Positions 42,388 to 52,141 are shown, numbered from the stretch's first letter. The stretch is 64,000 bases of DNA from Brachybacterium faecium DSM 4810 (GCA_000023405.1 CP001643.1:2480001-2544000); one strand, 5' to 3'. Translations and numbers: made by a program. Notes: generated by a model not told the origin, from the letters alone.

Positions 42388-43560
42388 ATGTCGGAGAAGA
42401 ACGTTCGGCTCGGAATCATCGGCCTCGGCGCCCAGGGCGGCACCTATGCCGGCCTCGTCGACGAGGGCCGGGTGCCGGGCATGAGCCTCGGCGCCATCGC
42501 GGACACGGACCCCGCCAAGCGGGAGCTCGCCGCGCAGAAGTTCCCGGACGCGCCGTTCTACGACGACCACCTCGCGATGCTCGACTCCGGGGACGTGGAC
42601 GCCATCGTCACCACCGTGCCGCACTTCCTCCACCCCGAGATGACCATCGACGCGATCGGCAAGGGCGTCCACGCCCTCACCGAGAAGCCTGCCGGGGTGT
42701 ACACCTCGCAGGTCGAGGCGATGAACACCTTCGCGGCGGAGCATCCCGAGACCACCTTCGCGATCATGTTCAACCAGCGCACGAACCCGGTCTACACCGA
42801 TCTCAAGGCGCTCATCGACTCCGGCGAGCTCGGGGCGCTGCGCCACACCTCCTGGATCATCACCACCTGGTGGCGCCCGCAGGGCTACTACGACCAGTCC
42901 GAGTGGCGCGCGACCTGGGGCGGCGAGGGCGGCGGCGTGCTGGTCAATCAAGCCCCCCATCAGCTGGACCTGTGGCAGTGGCTGTGCGGCACCCCGAAGA
43001 AGGTCTTCGCGAAGCTGGCCTTCGGCTTCCAGCGCGAGATCGCCACGGAGGACGAGGTCAATGCGCTCGTCGACTTCGGCGACGGCGTCACCGGCCACTT
43101 CATGACCTCCACCAACGACATCATCGGCACCGACCGCCTCGAGATGCTGTTCGACAAGGGCAAGGTCGTGGTCGACGGCTCGAAGAAGGTGACGATCCAC
43201 CGCCTCACGCAGGACGAGCGCGCCCTCAGCGACTCGATGTCCATGCAGGACGTCGCCAAGCTCTTCCGCGGCGAGGCGGATCAGTCCTCCGTGTTCACCG
43301 TCGAGGAGAAGGACTACGAGTCGGTGTGGGGCAAGCAGCACCTCGACGTGCTGACGAACTTCGCCGCGCACATCAACGACGGCACCGACCTCATCGCCGA
43401 CGGCGCCGAGGGCATCAACGGGGTGCGCCTGGCCTCCGGCATGCAGCTGTCGGCCTGGACCGGTCGCGAGATCGACCTCGTCGACTTCCCCGCCGAGGAG
43501 TACCTCGCCGAGCTCAACGCACGCATCCAGGAGGAGGGGAAGTTCCCCACCCGCTCCTGA
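42388..43560 (+). CDS. Gfo/Idh/MocA family oxidoreductase
   Basis: A 390-residue NAD(P)-dependent dehydrogenase of sugars or inositols. The Rossmann motif is RLGIIGLGAQGGTYAGLVDE. HALTEKPAGVYTSQVEAMNT carries the catalytic-region EKP, and GGGVLVNQAPHQLDLWQWLC has the conserved motif with the active-site His region. The substrate is not evident. ATG 42388 follows CGGAGAC. The gene sits between the broken GPH symporter and a xylose-isomerase-like protein, a set typical of dedicated sugar or polyol catabolic clusters. Confidence 0.9.
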   Translation: MSEKNVRLGIIGLGAQGGTYAGLVDEGRVPGMSLGAIADTDPAKRELAAQKFPDAPFYDDHLAMLDSGDVDAIVTTVPHFLHPEMTIDAIGKGVHALTEKPAGVYTSQVEAMNTFAAEHPETTFAIMFNQRTNPVYTDLKALIDSGELGALRHTSWIITTWWRPQGYYDQSEWRATWGGEGGGVLVNQAPHQLDLWQWLCGTPKKVFAKLAFGFQREIATEDEVNALVDFGDGVTGHFMTSTNDIIGTDRLEMLFDKGKVVVDGSKKVTIHRLTQDERALSDSMSMQDVAKLFRGEADQSSVFTVEEKDYESVWGKQHLDVLTNFAAHINDGTDLIADGAEGINGVRLASGMQLSAWTGREIDLVDFPAEEYLAELNARIQEEGKFPTRS

Positions 43561-43576
43561 GCGGCCTGCCCTCCGC

Positions 43577-43605
43577 AGCCGGCACCGACCTCGTCGGTGC
43601 CGGCT
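43577..43605 (+). terminator. Hairpin between oxidoreductase and isomerase genes
   Basis: A perfect 13-bp inverted repeat (43577-43589 and 43593-43605) with a 3-nt loop. It lies 16 nt after the oxidoreductase stop and may terminate or attenuate transcription into the isomerase gene. Confidence 0.7.
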
Positions 43606-43654
43606 CTCCCGCTCCGCACCGCTCCCCCATCCTCACTCGTCGAAGGAGACGCCC

Positions 43655-44503
43655 ATGCCCGTCCTCGGACTCCAGCTCATGATGCTCAAGGACCAGATCC
43701 ACGAGAAGGGGATATACGAGGTGCTGCGCCAGGTGCGCGAGCTCGATCTCGACGCCGTCGAGGTCTCCCAGGTGGAGATGACCGACGAGCTGATCGACGA
43801 CCTCGTGCGCGGACGAGCCGCCTTCGACGTGGAGATCGCGGCGATGAGCGCCACGATCGATCCCGGCGGCAACGGCTTCGCCCTCTCGACCGAGTTCGAT
43901 CGCGCCGTCGAGGCGTGCAGGAGGACCGGCACCCGTTTCCTGCGGATCGGCATGATGCCGTTCTCGGCGATGACCTCCCAGCAGGCCTGCGAGGAGTGGG
44001 CCGCCTCGGTCGAGCCCTACGCGGCTCGCCTGGCGGAGCAGGGCGTGACGCTCTGCTATCACAACCACCACGTGGATCTCATCCAGTTCGAGGGCGAGCG
44101 CGTCTTCGACATCGTGCGCCGGGTGGCGCCGTCGCTGCTGTTCGAGGTGGACCTGCACTGGGTCCAGCGCGGCGGCATGGCGCCGCTGGACATGCTCGAG
44201 GCGTACACCGGTGCCTGCAAGCTCATCCACGTCAAGGACTTCCGCATCGCCCCGCTGCCGGCCCGGACGCTCGCGGAGCTCGAGTCCGGGGAGCTGGGCA
44301 TGGCGGAGTTCCAGGCGGCGTTCCTGGGTCTGGTCCAATTCGCCGAGGTGGGCCAGGGCAACATGAACTGGCCGGCGCTGCTGCCCGCGGCCGAACGGGC
44401 CGGTGCCGAGTACTTCCTCATCGAGCAGGACGACACCTACGGCCGCGATCCCCTCGACTGCATCCGGGAGTCCCGCGAGTACCTGCGGACCCTCGGGTAC
44501 TGA
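43655..44503 (+). CDS. Sugar phosphate isomerase/epimerase, xylose isomerase-like TIM barrel
   Basis: A 282-residue AP-endonuclease-2/xylose-isomerase-like protein. VLGLQLMMLKDQIHEKGIYE opens the barrel, VTLCYHNHHVDLIQFEGERV and LLFEVDLHWVQRGGMAPLDM carry metal ligands, and KLIHVKDFRI and AEYFLIEQDDTYGRDPLDCI complete the metal site. Members isomerise or epimerise sugar intermediates and often pair with Gfo/Idh/MocA dehydrogenases, as here. ATG 43655 follows GAAGGAGA. Confidence 0.9.
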   Translation: MPVLGLQLMMLKDQIHEKGIYEVLRQVRELDLDAVEVSQVEMTDELIDDLVRGRAAFDVEIAAMSATIDPGGNGFALSTEFDRAVEACRRTGTRFLRIGMMPFSAMTSQQACEEWAASVEPYAARLAEQGVTLCYHNHHVDLIQFEGERVFDIVRRVAPSLLFEVDLHWVQRGGMAPLDMLEAYTGACKLIHVKDFRIAPLPARTLAELESGELGMAEFQAAFLGLVQFAEVGQGNMNWPALLPAAERAGAEYFLIEQDDTYGRDPLDCIRESREYLRTLGY

Positions 44504-44540
44504 TCGCCGGATCGCGGTGGAGGACGCCTCGACCGTTACC

Positions 44541-44564
44541 TTTCCGTGACACTGCCCACGGAAA
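44541..44564. repeat. Inverted repeat TTTCCGTG/CACGGAAA
   Basis: A perfect 8-bp inverted repeat with an 8-nt spacer lies between the isomerase and SurA_N genes. It could be a weak terminator or an operator for the following gene, whose likely -10 box TAGCGT is near 44621. It is noted without a firm role. Confidence 0.35.
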
Positions 44565-44657
44565 CAGGGTTCCTGACCCGATCCTGGACGCCCCCGGAAC
44601 GCGATGCCAGGGTTCGGGGCGTAGCGTCGCCCGCGCCGCTCAACCTCAGGAGGCACA

Positions 44658-45467
44658 GTGAAGGTCCCCAGCACCTCGAAGGTCCGCAACTCGATCGTGG
44701 CCGTCTCGTTCGCCGCCGTCCTCGCCCTCACCGGGTGCAGCGGTGATCAGGCCGCCGAGTCGGGCGCCAGCGACCAGGGCGGGCAGGCGCCCGCGGCGAG
44801 CGACGGCGGGGGCTCCCCGCTCGGCGCCGACGGCTCGGGCGAGCAGGAGATGCCGGAGGCCGATGTCTCCGATGTCCCGGATGTCGTCGCGACGGTCAAC
44901 GGGGAGGACATCAGCAAGGACGAGTTCACCCAGATCTACGAGAGCCAGTTCCAGCAGATGGCGATGCAGCAGCAGTCCACCGGCGAGGAGGTCGACCAGG
45001 CCGCGCTCAAGCAGCAGGTGGCCGAGCAGCTGGTGGACAACCATCTGCTGCTGCAGGGGGCGTCCGAGGCGGGCATCGAGCCCACCGATGAGGACATCGA
45101 CGCGACCCTCGAGGAGATCGCCCAGCAGAACGGCCTGGGCTCCGCGGACGAGGTCGTCTCCACGCTCGAGCAGCAGGGCATGAGCGAGGAGGACGTGCGC
45201 GAGGACGCCGCCTCGCAGCACATGCTCACCGCCTACATCGAGCAGGAGGCTGACATCGAGGAGCCCTCCGAGGAGGAGCTGCAGGCGCAGTACGACCAGC
45301 TCGTCGAGCAGCAGTCGCAGGCCGGTGGCGAATCCTCCGAGGTGCCTCCGTTCGAGGACGTCCAGGACCAGCTCGCCCAGCAGACCGTCGCCCAGCAGCA
45401 GAACGAGGCGGCGACCACCCTCGCCGGCGAGCTGCGCGAATCCGGGGACGTGACGATCAACCTCTGA
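44658..45467 (+). CDS. SurA N-terminal domain lipoprotein (peptidyl-prolyl isomerase-like chaperone)
   Basis: A 269-residue exported lipoprotein. The signal peptide ends in the lipobox ALTGC, with Cys near residue 27. After a Gly/Ser/Ala-rich linker, the SurA_N-type helical domain begins DVVATVNGEDISKDEFTQIY and continues through QVAEQLVDNHLLLQGASEAG. No parvulin catalytic domain follows; the last part is a Gln/Glu-rich helical region. It is probably a periplasm-side folding chaperone. The start is GTG 44658 with a strong AGGAGG site. Confidence 0.85.
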   Translation: MKVPSTSKVRNSIVAVSFAAVLALTGCSGDQAAESGASDQGGQAPAASDGGGSPLGADGSGEQEMPEADVSDVPDVVATVNGEDISKDEFTQIYESQFQQMAMQQQSTGEEVDQAALKQQVAEQLVDNHLLLQGASEAGIEPTDEDIDATLEEIAQQNGLGSADEVVSTLEQQGMSEEDVREDAASQHMLTAYIEQEADIEEPSEEELQAQYDQLVEQQSQAGGESSEVPPFEDVQDQLAQQTVAQQQNEAATTLAGELRESGDVTINL

Positions 45468-45567
45468 TCACCGCGCACCGTCCCAGCGATGGCCCCTCCG
45501 CGGCCCCTGCCTCCGATGCCGGGGTCGCGGATGGTCGACGGGGCCGCGATCCCGTAGGGTCCGGGCC

Positions 45568-45888
45568 ATGATCCTCATCAACGTGAAGTTCCCTGTGAAG
45601 CCCGAGTACGCGGACCGCTGGCCGGAGATCTCCCGCGAGTTCACCGAGACCACCCTCGCCGAGCCCGGCAACCTCTGGTTCGAGTGGTCGCGCAGCGTGA
45701 AGGACCCCAACACCTACGTGCTCATCGAGGCGTTCACCGACGAGGGCGCGGCCCCGCACGTGAACTCCCCGCACTTCAAGGCCATGCAGGAGGAGTTCCC
45801 GCAGTACCTCTCCGCGACGCCGCAGATCGTCTCCCACCAGGTCGAGGGCGACGGCTGGGGCCCGATGGGCGAGCTCACGGTCGACTGA
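45568..45888 (+). CDS. Antibiotic biosynthesis monooxygenase (ABM)-domain protein
   Basis: A 106-residue small dimeric-barrel protein. PVKPEYADRWPEISREFTET, then EPGNLWFEWSRSVKDPNTYV and HFKAMQEEFPQYL, are typical of putative quinol monooxygenases of the YgiN/ABM fold. The substrate is unknown. TAGGGT (45555-45560) ends 7 nt before the ATG with no ribosome site, fitting leaderless expression. Confidence 0.88.
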   Translation: MILINVKFPVKPEYADRWPEISREFTETTLAEPGNLWFEWSRSVKDPNTYVLIEAFTDEGAAPHVNSPHFKAMQEEFPQYLSATPQIVSHQVEGDGWGPMGELTVD

Positions 45889-45932
45889 CCCGCCCGGTCG
45901 ACCGACCCGCCCGGTCGAGCGGCCCTCCCCGC

Positions 45933-46703
45933 TCAGCGCGGCCCGCGCCGCCCCAGCGTCGTCACCGGGGCCGCGCCGGGCCGCGCCCACTGCGGGAGGG
46001 GCCTGCTGCTCTCTCCCCAGGTGGGTGTGCCCTCGGCGTCCGTGCGCCAGGACCAGCAGGCGTGACGCCCCTCGGGCCATCCCTCCGGGACGTCCTCCCA
46101 GTCCTCGCCGCGGCCGTAGGGGGTCATGTCCAGCAGCCCCATCGAGAAGTTCACCCGCTCGTTGCCGCGACCGGTGGTGCGGTAGGTGAGGAACACCCGG
46201 TCCCCGTCGCGCAGGAAGCTGGCCAGATGCCCCATGCCGCCGCCGATCGGCGGCGCCGCCGCGCGCACCGAATACCAGGGCACCCGCTTGTACCCCATGA
46301 AGGCGGTGTAGGGGTGCACCTCCTCCCAGCGTCCGGTGGTGAGGATCGCGAGCGAGACCCCGTGGGCGTGCAGATAGGTCGCGTCGTGCAGGTGCCATGC
46401 CGTGGTGGTGCAGCCCTCGCACTGGCCCTGGTGGGGCGCGCCGTCGTGCCACATGTGCTGGTAGACCACGAGCCGGTCACGGCCGTCGAACAGCTCGGTG
46501 AAGGGCACGGGCCCGACGGGGCCCACGACAGGGACGGACCCGTCGACCTCCACCATCGGCAGCCGTCTGCGCGCGGCGGCGATCGCGTCGCCCTCGCGGG
46601 TGTGCGCCTTCTCGCGCACCAGCAGCTCGTCACGGGCGCGCTGCCACGCCTCCATGTCCACGATCGGCGGTCGGCCCGTCGGCCCCGTGTGCGCAGCGCT
46701 CAT
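45933..46703 (-). CDS. DUF899 family protein
   Basis: A 256-residue protein with a thioredoxin-like fold. LLVREKAHTREGDAIAAARR with RLPMVEVDGS, then VVYQHMWHDGAPHQGQCEGC, and the C-terminal MTPYGRGEDWEDVPEGWPEG, are standard for DUF899. The function is unknown. ATG 46703 is chosen because the open frame upstream of it is antisense to other sequence and has no signature. It converges on the ABM gene. Confidence 0.87.
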   Translation of the reverse strand: MSAAHTGPTGRPPIVDMEAWQRARDELLVREKAHTREGDAIAAARRRLPMVEVDGSVPVVGPVGPVPFTELFDGRDRLVVYQHMWHDGAPHQGQCEGCTTTAWHLHDATYLHAHGVSLAILTTGRWEEVHPYTAFMGYKRVPWYSVRAAAPPIGGGMGHLASFLRDGDRVFLTYRTTGRGNERVNFSMGLLDMTPYGRGEDWEDVPEGWPEGRHACWSWRTDAEGTPTWGESSRPLPQWARPGAAPVTTLGRRGPR

Positions 46704-46828
46704 CGCGACCCCTCCTCGGGTGGCGGCACCTCGGCGAGCGCCGAGCGGCCGTGCCACCACCCAAGCACCCCGGGGGCACGGCGTCCAGAGCCGGCCTCCT
46801 GGCCGCGCGCTGCACGAGCGCACGCGTA

Positions 46829-47902
46829 TCAACCGGCGGTCGCCCGCGCCCCGCGCAGCCCCCGCACGAGGGTGAGCACCAGCCCGACGGCGACGGCCGC
46901 CCAGGCGAGCACTGCGACGACCAGGACCACGTCGCCGACGATCTCGACCATCGGCAGGTGCTCGACCCGCCCGAGCCGCATGGAGGCGACCGCGAACATC
47001 CCCAGCGGGAACACGATCGACCACAGGGAGGGGACGTACCGCAGCGGGACCCGGTGGATGAGGTGGCGCCACAGGCCGGCGCCGGCCAGCAGCGGGAGCT
47101 GCCACAGCGCGAAGCACCAGAAGATCACCACCGTGCCTCCGATGAGCCCGCGGGCGGCGTCGACCATCGGCACGGAGTCCATCGCGTAGATCCCGGCGCC
47201 GGCGACCACCGCGATCGCGAGCGCGCCCATCGCCACCCAGTAGGTGGGTTCGAACTGCTGGGGCGTGATGCCGAAGTGCACGATCCGCAGGATCACCAGC
47301 ACCGCGATGCCGGCATACAGGATCGTACCCACCGACCAGAAGAGCACGGTGAGCACGCCGAGCAGGTCCGCGAACGCGGGGGTGGCCGGCCGCAGCCCGG
47401 ACAGGCCGACGGCGAGGGACTGGGAGGCCACGGACCAGATGAACCAGCTGCCGTTGGTGCGGGCGAGGATCGGCTCGCCGTCACGCGTCATCAGCACCTG
47501 CCAGGGCAGCACGTACCCCAGCACGACCCAGAGGGCCGCGCCGATCCCGAGCAGCACCACCGAGGCGGTGCCGAGCCCCACGTCGTGCATCCCCACCCCG
47601 AGGACGCTCGCCGCGGCGACCACGGTGAAGTAGCCGAAGGCGGTCTCCGGGTTCCGAGCATCGGCCCGCATCCGCGCCGGGTGGCGGAGCCCGCGCAGCA
47701 CGTAGAGCACCACGAGGACCGCGGCGGCGACCGCGGCGAGGACCAGCAGCGCCAGCGCGGCGCCGTCGTACCCTGCGGTGCGCAGCCCCACCGAGACGAT
47801 CCCCGTGCCCATCACCAGGGCGAAGTAGCCGGGGGCGAGGCCTGCGATCGCCTGATCGGCGCGGACGGCGGGGGACGAGGAGGCGGCGGTCGAGGAGGGC
47901 AC
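46829..47902 (-). CDS. TDT (TehA/SLAC1) family transporter
   Basis: A 357-residue protein with about ten helices. APGYFALVMGTGIVSVGLRT at the N-terminus matches the TehA/Mae1/SLAC1 family, and WSIVFPLGMFAVASMRLGRV near the C-terminus is the paired conserved helix. Family members carry anions such as malate, sulfite, chloride or tellurite; the substrate is unknown. GTG 47902 is preferred, and ATG 47980 would add 26 residues with no family match. It is divergent from the DHA2 efflux gene. Confidence 0.85.
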   Translation of the reverse strand: MPSSTAASSSPAVRADQAIAGLAPGYFALVMGTGIVSVGLRTAGYDGAALALLVLAAVAAAVLVVLYVLRGLRHPARMRADARNPETAFGYFTVVAAASVLGVGMHDVGLGTASVVLLGIGAALWVVLGYVLPWQVLMTRDGEPILARTNGSWFIWSVASQSLAVGLSGLRPATPAFADLLGVLTVLFWSVGTILYAGIAVLVILRIVHFGITPQQFEPTYWVAMGALAIAVVAGAGIYAMDSVPMVDAARGLIGGTVVIFWCFALWQLPLLAGAGLWRHLIHRVPLRYVPSLWSIVFPLGMFAVASMRLGRVEHLPMVEIVGDVVLVVAVLAWAAVAVGLVLTLVRGLRGARATAG

Positions 47903-48089
47903 GTCCCCATTGTGCGACGGCCGTGCACCGGCGGGCCCCGCGAGGCATTCCCCACAGCCCTCGCCCCGACAACCTTGCATCGACTGAAACTTCGCGCCTA
48001 ATGTCGTGGGTCGGCGGCAGACGCGACAGCCGACGGCAGACGCGGCAGACGCGGCAGAGGCCGCGACGGACCGAGCAGGACGGAGTCAG

Positions 48090-49574
48090 GTGGCGATCGA
48101 GACGAGAGAGGTTCCGACCTTGGGGCACAAGGACAGCGCAGCATCGAGCAGCAAGGGTCCCGCCCCCGCGGCGACGAGTCCGTACGTCGTGATGTCGGTC
48201 CTGCTCGCCGGCGCGTTCGTCATCATCCTGAACCAGACGCTGCTGAACACGGCGCTGCCCGCCTTCATGGTGGACTTCGGCATCACCGCGAACACCGCGC
48301 AGTGGGTGACCACGCTGTTCATGCTGGTCAACGGCATCATGATCCCGGCCACCGCCTTCCTGATCCAGAAGTTCACCACGCGCACGATGTTCTTCGCCGC
48401 GATGGGCATCTTCGTGGTGGGCACGGTGATCTGCGCGGCCGCGCCCGTGTACCCGGTGCTGCTGCTGGGCCGCGTGGTGCAGGCGGCCAGCGGCGGCATG
48501 ATCATGCCGCTGATGCAGACGATCCTGTTCGCGATCTTCCCGATCCACAAGCGCGGCACCGCGATGGGCACCTTCGGGCTGGTCATCTCCTTCGCCCCCG
48601 CGCTCGGCCCCACCCTCTCCGGTTTCATCGTCGACCACTGGTCGTGGCGGGTGCTGTTCGTGATGATGCTGCCGATCGCCGTGGGCGCGCTGATCTTCGC
48701 GCACCTCACGCTCCGCAACGTCACCGAGCGCACGGATCCGCATCTGGACGTGTTCTCGCTGATCCTGTCCACCTTCGCCTTCGGCGGGCTGCTGTTCGGC
48801 TTCAGCAATGCGGGCAACGTGGGCTGGCTGAACGCGCAGGTGCTCGTCCCCCTGCTCGTCGGAGCGATCGCCCTGGTGCTCTTCGTGCGCCGTCAGCTGC
48901 GCCTCGAGGAGCCGCTGCTCGAGCTGCGGGTGCTGGGCAACCGCATGTTCGCGCTCGGCACCGTGCTGGGCATGCTGGTGTTCATGGCGATGATCGGCGG
49001 GATGCTGATGATCCCGCTGTACATGCAGAACATGAGCGACTTCACCGCGATGGAGTCCGGGCTCGTGCTGCTGCCGGGGGCCGTGATCATGGGCGTCATG
49101 TCGCCGGTGACCGGGCGGATCTTCGACCGCTTCGGCGCCACCGTGCTCGCGATCGTCGGCTTCGCGCTGCTGACGATCACCAGCGTGATGCTGGCCCAGC
49201 TCACCGTGGACACCACCTTCGCCTACATCGCGATCGTCAACGCGGTGCGGATGCTGGGCACCGCGATGGTGATGATGCCGGTCACCACGGCGGCGCTGAA
49301 CCAGCTCCCGCCGCGGATGATCCCGCACGGCGCGGCGGTGAACAACACGATGCGGCAGGTCGCCGCCTCCGTCGGCACCGGCGTGCTGGTGACGGTGATG
49401 ACCGCCGCCGCGCGGGACCCGGAGGAGTACGGCGCCGCCGGCGCGATCCACGGCGTGAACGTGGCGTTCCTGGTCGCCGCCGGGATCGCCGCGCTGGGCC
49501 TCATCGGCTCCTGCTTCCTGCGCGGCTCGCGCCCGCACCCGCAGGCCGAGGCGGAGACCACCACGCAGGACTGA
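48090..49574 (+). CDS. DHA2 family multidrug efflux MFS transporter
   Basis: A 494-residue, roughly 14-helix drug:H+ antiporter. ILNQTLLNTALPAFMVDFGI and TAQWVTTLFMLVNGIMIPAT are the DHA2 motifs of helices 1-2. LLLGRVVQAASGGMIMPLMQ and MGTFGLVISFAPALGPTLSG cover helices 4-5 including the antiporter motif C. GTG 48090 is preferred because GGAG precedes it; an in-frame GTG at 48006 would add a low-complexity Ala/Arg-rich leader encoded by a small CGGCAGACG repeat. Confidence 0.85.
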   Translation: MAIETREVPTLGHKDSAASSSKGPAPAATSPYVVMSVLLAGAFVIILNQTLLNTALPAFMVDFGITANTAQWVTTLFMLVNGIMIPATAFLIQKFTTRTMFFAAMGIFVVGTVICAAAPVYPVLLLGRVVQAASGGMIMPLMQTILFAIFPIHKRGTAMGTFGLVISFAPALGPTLSGFIVDHWSWRVLFVMMLPIAVGALIFAHLTLRNVTERTDPHLDVFSLILSTFAFGGLLFGFSNAGNVGWLNAQVLVPLLVGAIALVLFVRRQLRLEEPLLELRVLGNRMFALGTVLGMLVFMAMIGGMLMIPLYMQNMSDFTAMESGLVLLPGAVIMGVMSPVTGRIFDRFGATVLAIVGFALLTITSVMLAQLTVDTTFAYIAIVNAVRMLGTAMVMMPVTTAALNQLPPRMIPHGAAVNNTMRQVAASVGTGVLVTVMTAAARDPEEYGAAGAIHGVNVAFLVAAGIAALGLIGSCFLRGSRPHPQAEAETTTQD

Positions 49575-49894
49575 ACACCTCCGCTCCGCGATCCCCACCG
49601 CCGGCGAGGGTGCCGGCGGGGAGGCGGCGGAGGGGAGACCCGCGACGGCGCGGGCAGGGTACGCTCGGTGGCAGGGCTCACGCGCACCCGGCCCTCATAT
49701 GAGGTGGTCAACCGTGCCGGTGCCTGCTGTATCACCACCGCCCCGTGTCCGCTGGCTCCGCACAGCCATGGACCTTATGGTCGTTGACCGGCTGCGACCT
49801 GCGAGAACCTCGCCTCGCGCCGATCCCGATCCCGCTGCCGTGCCCGAGTGCACGCGCTGCGTGGTGCCCGTTTTCCCCGACCGAAAGGACCGTG
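49575..49894 (+). promoter_or_regulatory. Leader of the bet operon with palindromes
   Basis: A 320-nt gene-free stretch. CCTCATATGAGG (49693-49704) is a perfect 12-bp palindrome. Overlapping inverted repeats GACC-TTAT-GGTC (49771-49782) and GGTC-GTT-GACC (49779-49789) follow, with TATGGT inside them as a possible -10 box (49776-49781). TACGCT near 49661 is another -10 candidate. These are candidate sites for a choline- or osmolarity-responsive regulator; none is proven. Confidence 0.4.
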
Positions 49895-52141
49895 ATGGCT
49901 GAGGCCGTCAGCACTCCTCGCCCCGCAGACTCCCCCGGCACACGGAGGGACCCCGGTGGGGAGGACGGCGGATCGGTCCCGGCCTCCGGAGCGGCCAAGC
50001 GCTCCCACTCCCCCGTCAACTGGCCGGTGTTCCTCGGCACCTCGGTCATCATCGTCGCGTTCGTGCTGTTCGCGGGGATCTGGCCGGACACCGCCGAGAC
50101 GGTGATCTTCGGGTCCATGGACTGGGTGGCGACGAACTTCGGCTGGTACTACGTCCTCACCGCCACGCTCGTGGTCGTGTTCGTGCTGCTCGTCGCGTTC
50201 TCCAAGGTGGGCGGGACGAAGATGGGCCCGGACCATTCGCTGCCGAAGTACAACCTGTTCACCTGGGCGGCGATGCTGTTCGCCGCCGGCATCGGCGTGG
50301 ACCTGATGTTCTTCGGGATCTCCGGCCCGGCCACGAACTTCCTCACCCCGCCGGACGTCCCCGCGGGATCGGAGGAGGCGGCGCGGATGGCGCCGATCTG
50401 GACGATCTTCCACTACGGGATCCCCGGCTGGGCGATGTACGCCCTCATGGGCATGGCCTTCGGCCTGTTCGCCTACCGCTACCACCTGCCGCTGTCGATC
50501 CGCTCCGCGCTCGCGCCGATCTTCGGCCGCCGCATCCACGGCGCGGTCGGGCACGTCGCGGAGATCGGCGCGACGATCGGCACGATCTTCGGCATCTCGG
50601 TGTCCCTCGGCATCGGCGTGGTGTTCCTGAACTTCGGCCTCTCCGCCCTGTTCGGCATCCCGAACTCGATCGGGGTGCAGGTCGCGCTCATGGCGCTGGC
50701 CGTGTTCATCACCGTGATGTCGACCGTCTCCGGCGTCGACAAGGGCATCCGCCGGCTCTCCGAGCTGAACGTGCTCATGGCGCTGGTGCTCATGCTGTGG
50801 GTGCTGTTCTCCGGGCAGACCCATCACCTGCTCAACGCCCTGGTCCAGAACGTCGGTGACTTCTTCTCCCGGTTCCCGGGGATGATGATGAACACCTTCG
50901 CCTACAACGACGGGACCGCGGACTACCCCGCCGACCAGTGGATGGCGGATTGGACGCTGTTCTTCTGGGCGTGGTGGATCGCCTGGGCGCCCTTCGTGAG
51001 CCTGTTCCTGGCCCGCATCTCGCGCGGCCGCACCCTGCGCCAGTTCGTGGTGGGCGTGCTGCTGATCCCCTTCTCGTTCATCCTGCTGTGGGTGTCGATC
51101 TTCGGCAACGCGGCGCTGAGCTTCTTCGGCGACGCCGACTTCCTCGACCTCGCCGTGAACGAGCCCGAATCGGGCTTCTTCAACCTGCTCGAGCAGTACC
51201 CGGGCGCGACCTTCACCGTCTCCCTCGCCCTGCTCACCGGCCTGTTCTTCTACGTCACCTCCGCCGATTCCGGCTCGCTGGTGATGGCGAACATGACCTC
51301 GAAGGCCTCCACCGCGGAGTCCGACGGCCCGCCCTGGCTGCGGATCGTGTGGGCCGTGATCACCGGCGCCCTGACCCTGGTGATGCTGTTCATCGACGGG
51401 GTGTACACGCTGCAGGCGGCGACCGTGATGGTGGGCCTGCCGCTGTCGGTGATGGTCTACCTGATGATGGTCAGCCTCTGGAAGGTGCTGCGCATCGAGC
51501 TGACCAGCCTCGAATCCCGCCAGGCGACCCTGCCCTCGCTGCTGACCAGCCGGGTGCGCGAGGCCGAGGGCAGCGACCGCGGCTCGTGGCGCCAGCGCCT
51601 CCAGCACCGCATGACCTACGCGACCGCCGAGCAGGCGACGACCTTCATCGAGACCGTCGCCACCCCCGCGGTCGAGGAGGTCGCGGCAGAGCTGGAGGAC
51701 CTCGGCGCCGATGTCGTCTGCCAGCGCGGCGCGCACCCGGACAGCGGCATCCCCTTCGTCGACCTCGTCGTCTCCTTCCCCGATGCCGAGGACTTCAAGT
51801 ACCAGACCTACCCGGTGGCCTACTCGACCCCGAGCTTCGCGGCGAACCTCGCCGCGGTGCGCGACACCTACTACCGCGTGGAGATCTTCTCGGTGCTCGG
51901 TTCGCGGGGCCGCGACATCATGGGCTCCTCGAAGGCCCAGGTCATCGCCGATGTGCTGGACTCCTACGACGCGCACATCATGTACTTGACCATGAGCACG
52001 GAGATCGGCACGGCGACGGGCACAGTCCCCGTCACCGCACCGGATACCTGGATCGACACCGATCAGGTCGACACCCCCGTAGATTCGGCGTTCGAGGAGC
52101 ATCCTCGCCGCACGCCCGACACGAAGGAGCTTCATGACTGA
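49895..52141 (+). CDS. betT: High-affinity choline transporter, BCCT family
   Basis: A 748-residue BCCT carrier. The signature DWTLFFWAWWIAWAPFVSLF and SRGRTLRQFVVGVLLIPFSF are clear, and MLFAAGIGVDLMFFGISGPA fits BetT rather than BetP-type carriers. About 12 helices occupy residues 45-560. A cytoplasmic C-terminal domain of about 180 residues (from HRMTYATAEQATTFIETVAT) is typical of BetT and implicated in osmotic control. ATG 49895 follows AAAGGA. Its 3' end overlaps betB by 8 nt, so the two are co-transcribed. Choline uptake is supported by the enzymes downstream. Confidence 0.93.
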   Translation: MAEAVSTPRPADSPGTRRDPGGEDGGSVPASGAAKRSHSPVNWPVFLGTSVIIVAFVLFAGIWPDTAETVIFGSMDWVATNFGWYYVLTATLVVVFVLLVAFSKVGGTKMGPDHSLPKYNLFTWAAMLFAAGIGVDLMFFGISGPATNFLTPPDVPAGSEEAARMAPIWTIFHYGIPGWAMYALMGMAFGLFAYRYHLPLSIRSALAPIFGRRIHGAVGHVAEIGATIGTIFGISVSLGIGVVFLNFGLSALFGIPNSIGVQVALMALAVFITVMSTVSGVDKGIRRLSELNVLMALVLMLWVLFSGQTHHLLNALVQNVGDFFSRFPGMMMNTFAYNDGTADYPADQWMADWTLFFWAWWIAWAPFVSLFLARISRGRTLRQFVVGVLLIPFSFILLWVSIFGNAALSFFGDADFLDLAVNEPESGFFNLLEQYPGATFTVSLALLTGLFFYVTSADSGSLVMANMTSKASTAESDGPPWLRIVWAVITGALTLVMLFIDGVYTLQAATVMVGLPLSVMVYLMMVSLWKVLRIELTSLESRQATLPSLLTSRVREAEGSDRGSWRQRLQHRMTYATAEQATTFIETVATPAVEEVAAELEDLGADVVCQRGAHPDSGIPFVDLVVSFPDAEDFKYQTYPVAYSTPSFAANLAAVRDTYYRVEIFSVLGSRGRDIMGSSKAQVIADVLDSYDAHIMYLTMSTEIGTATGTVPVTAPDTWIDTDQVDTPVDSAFEEHPRRTPDTKELHD

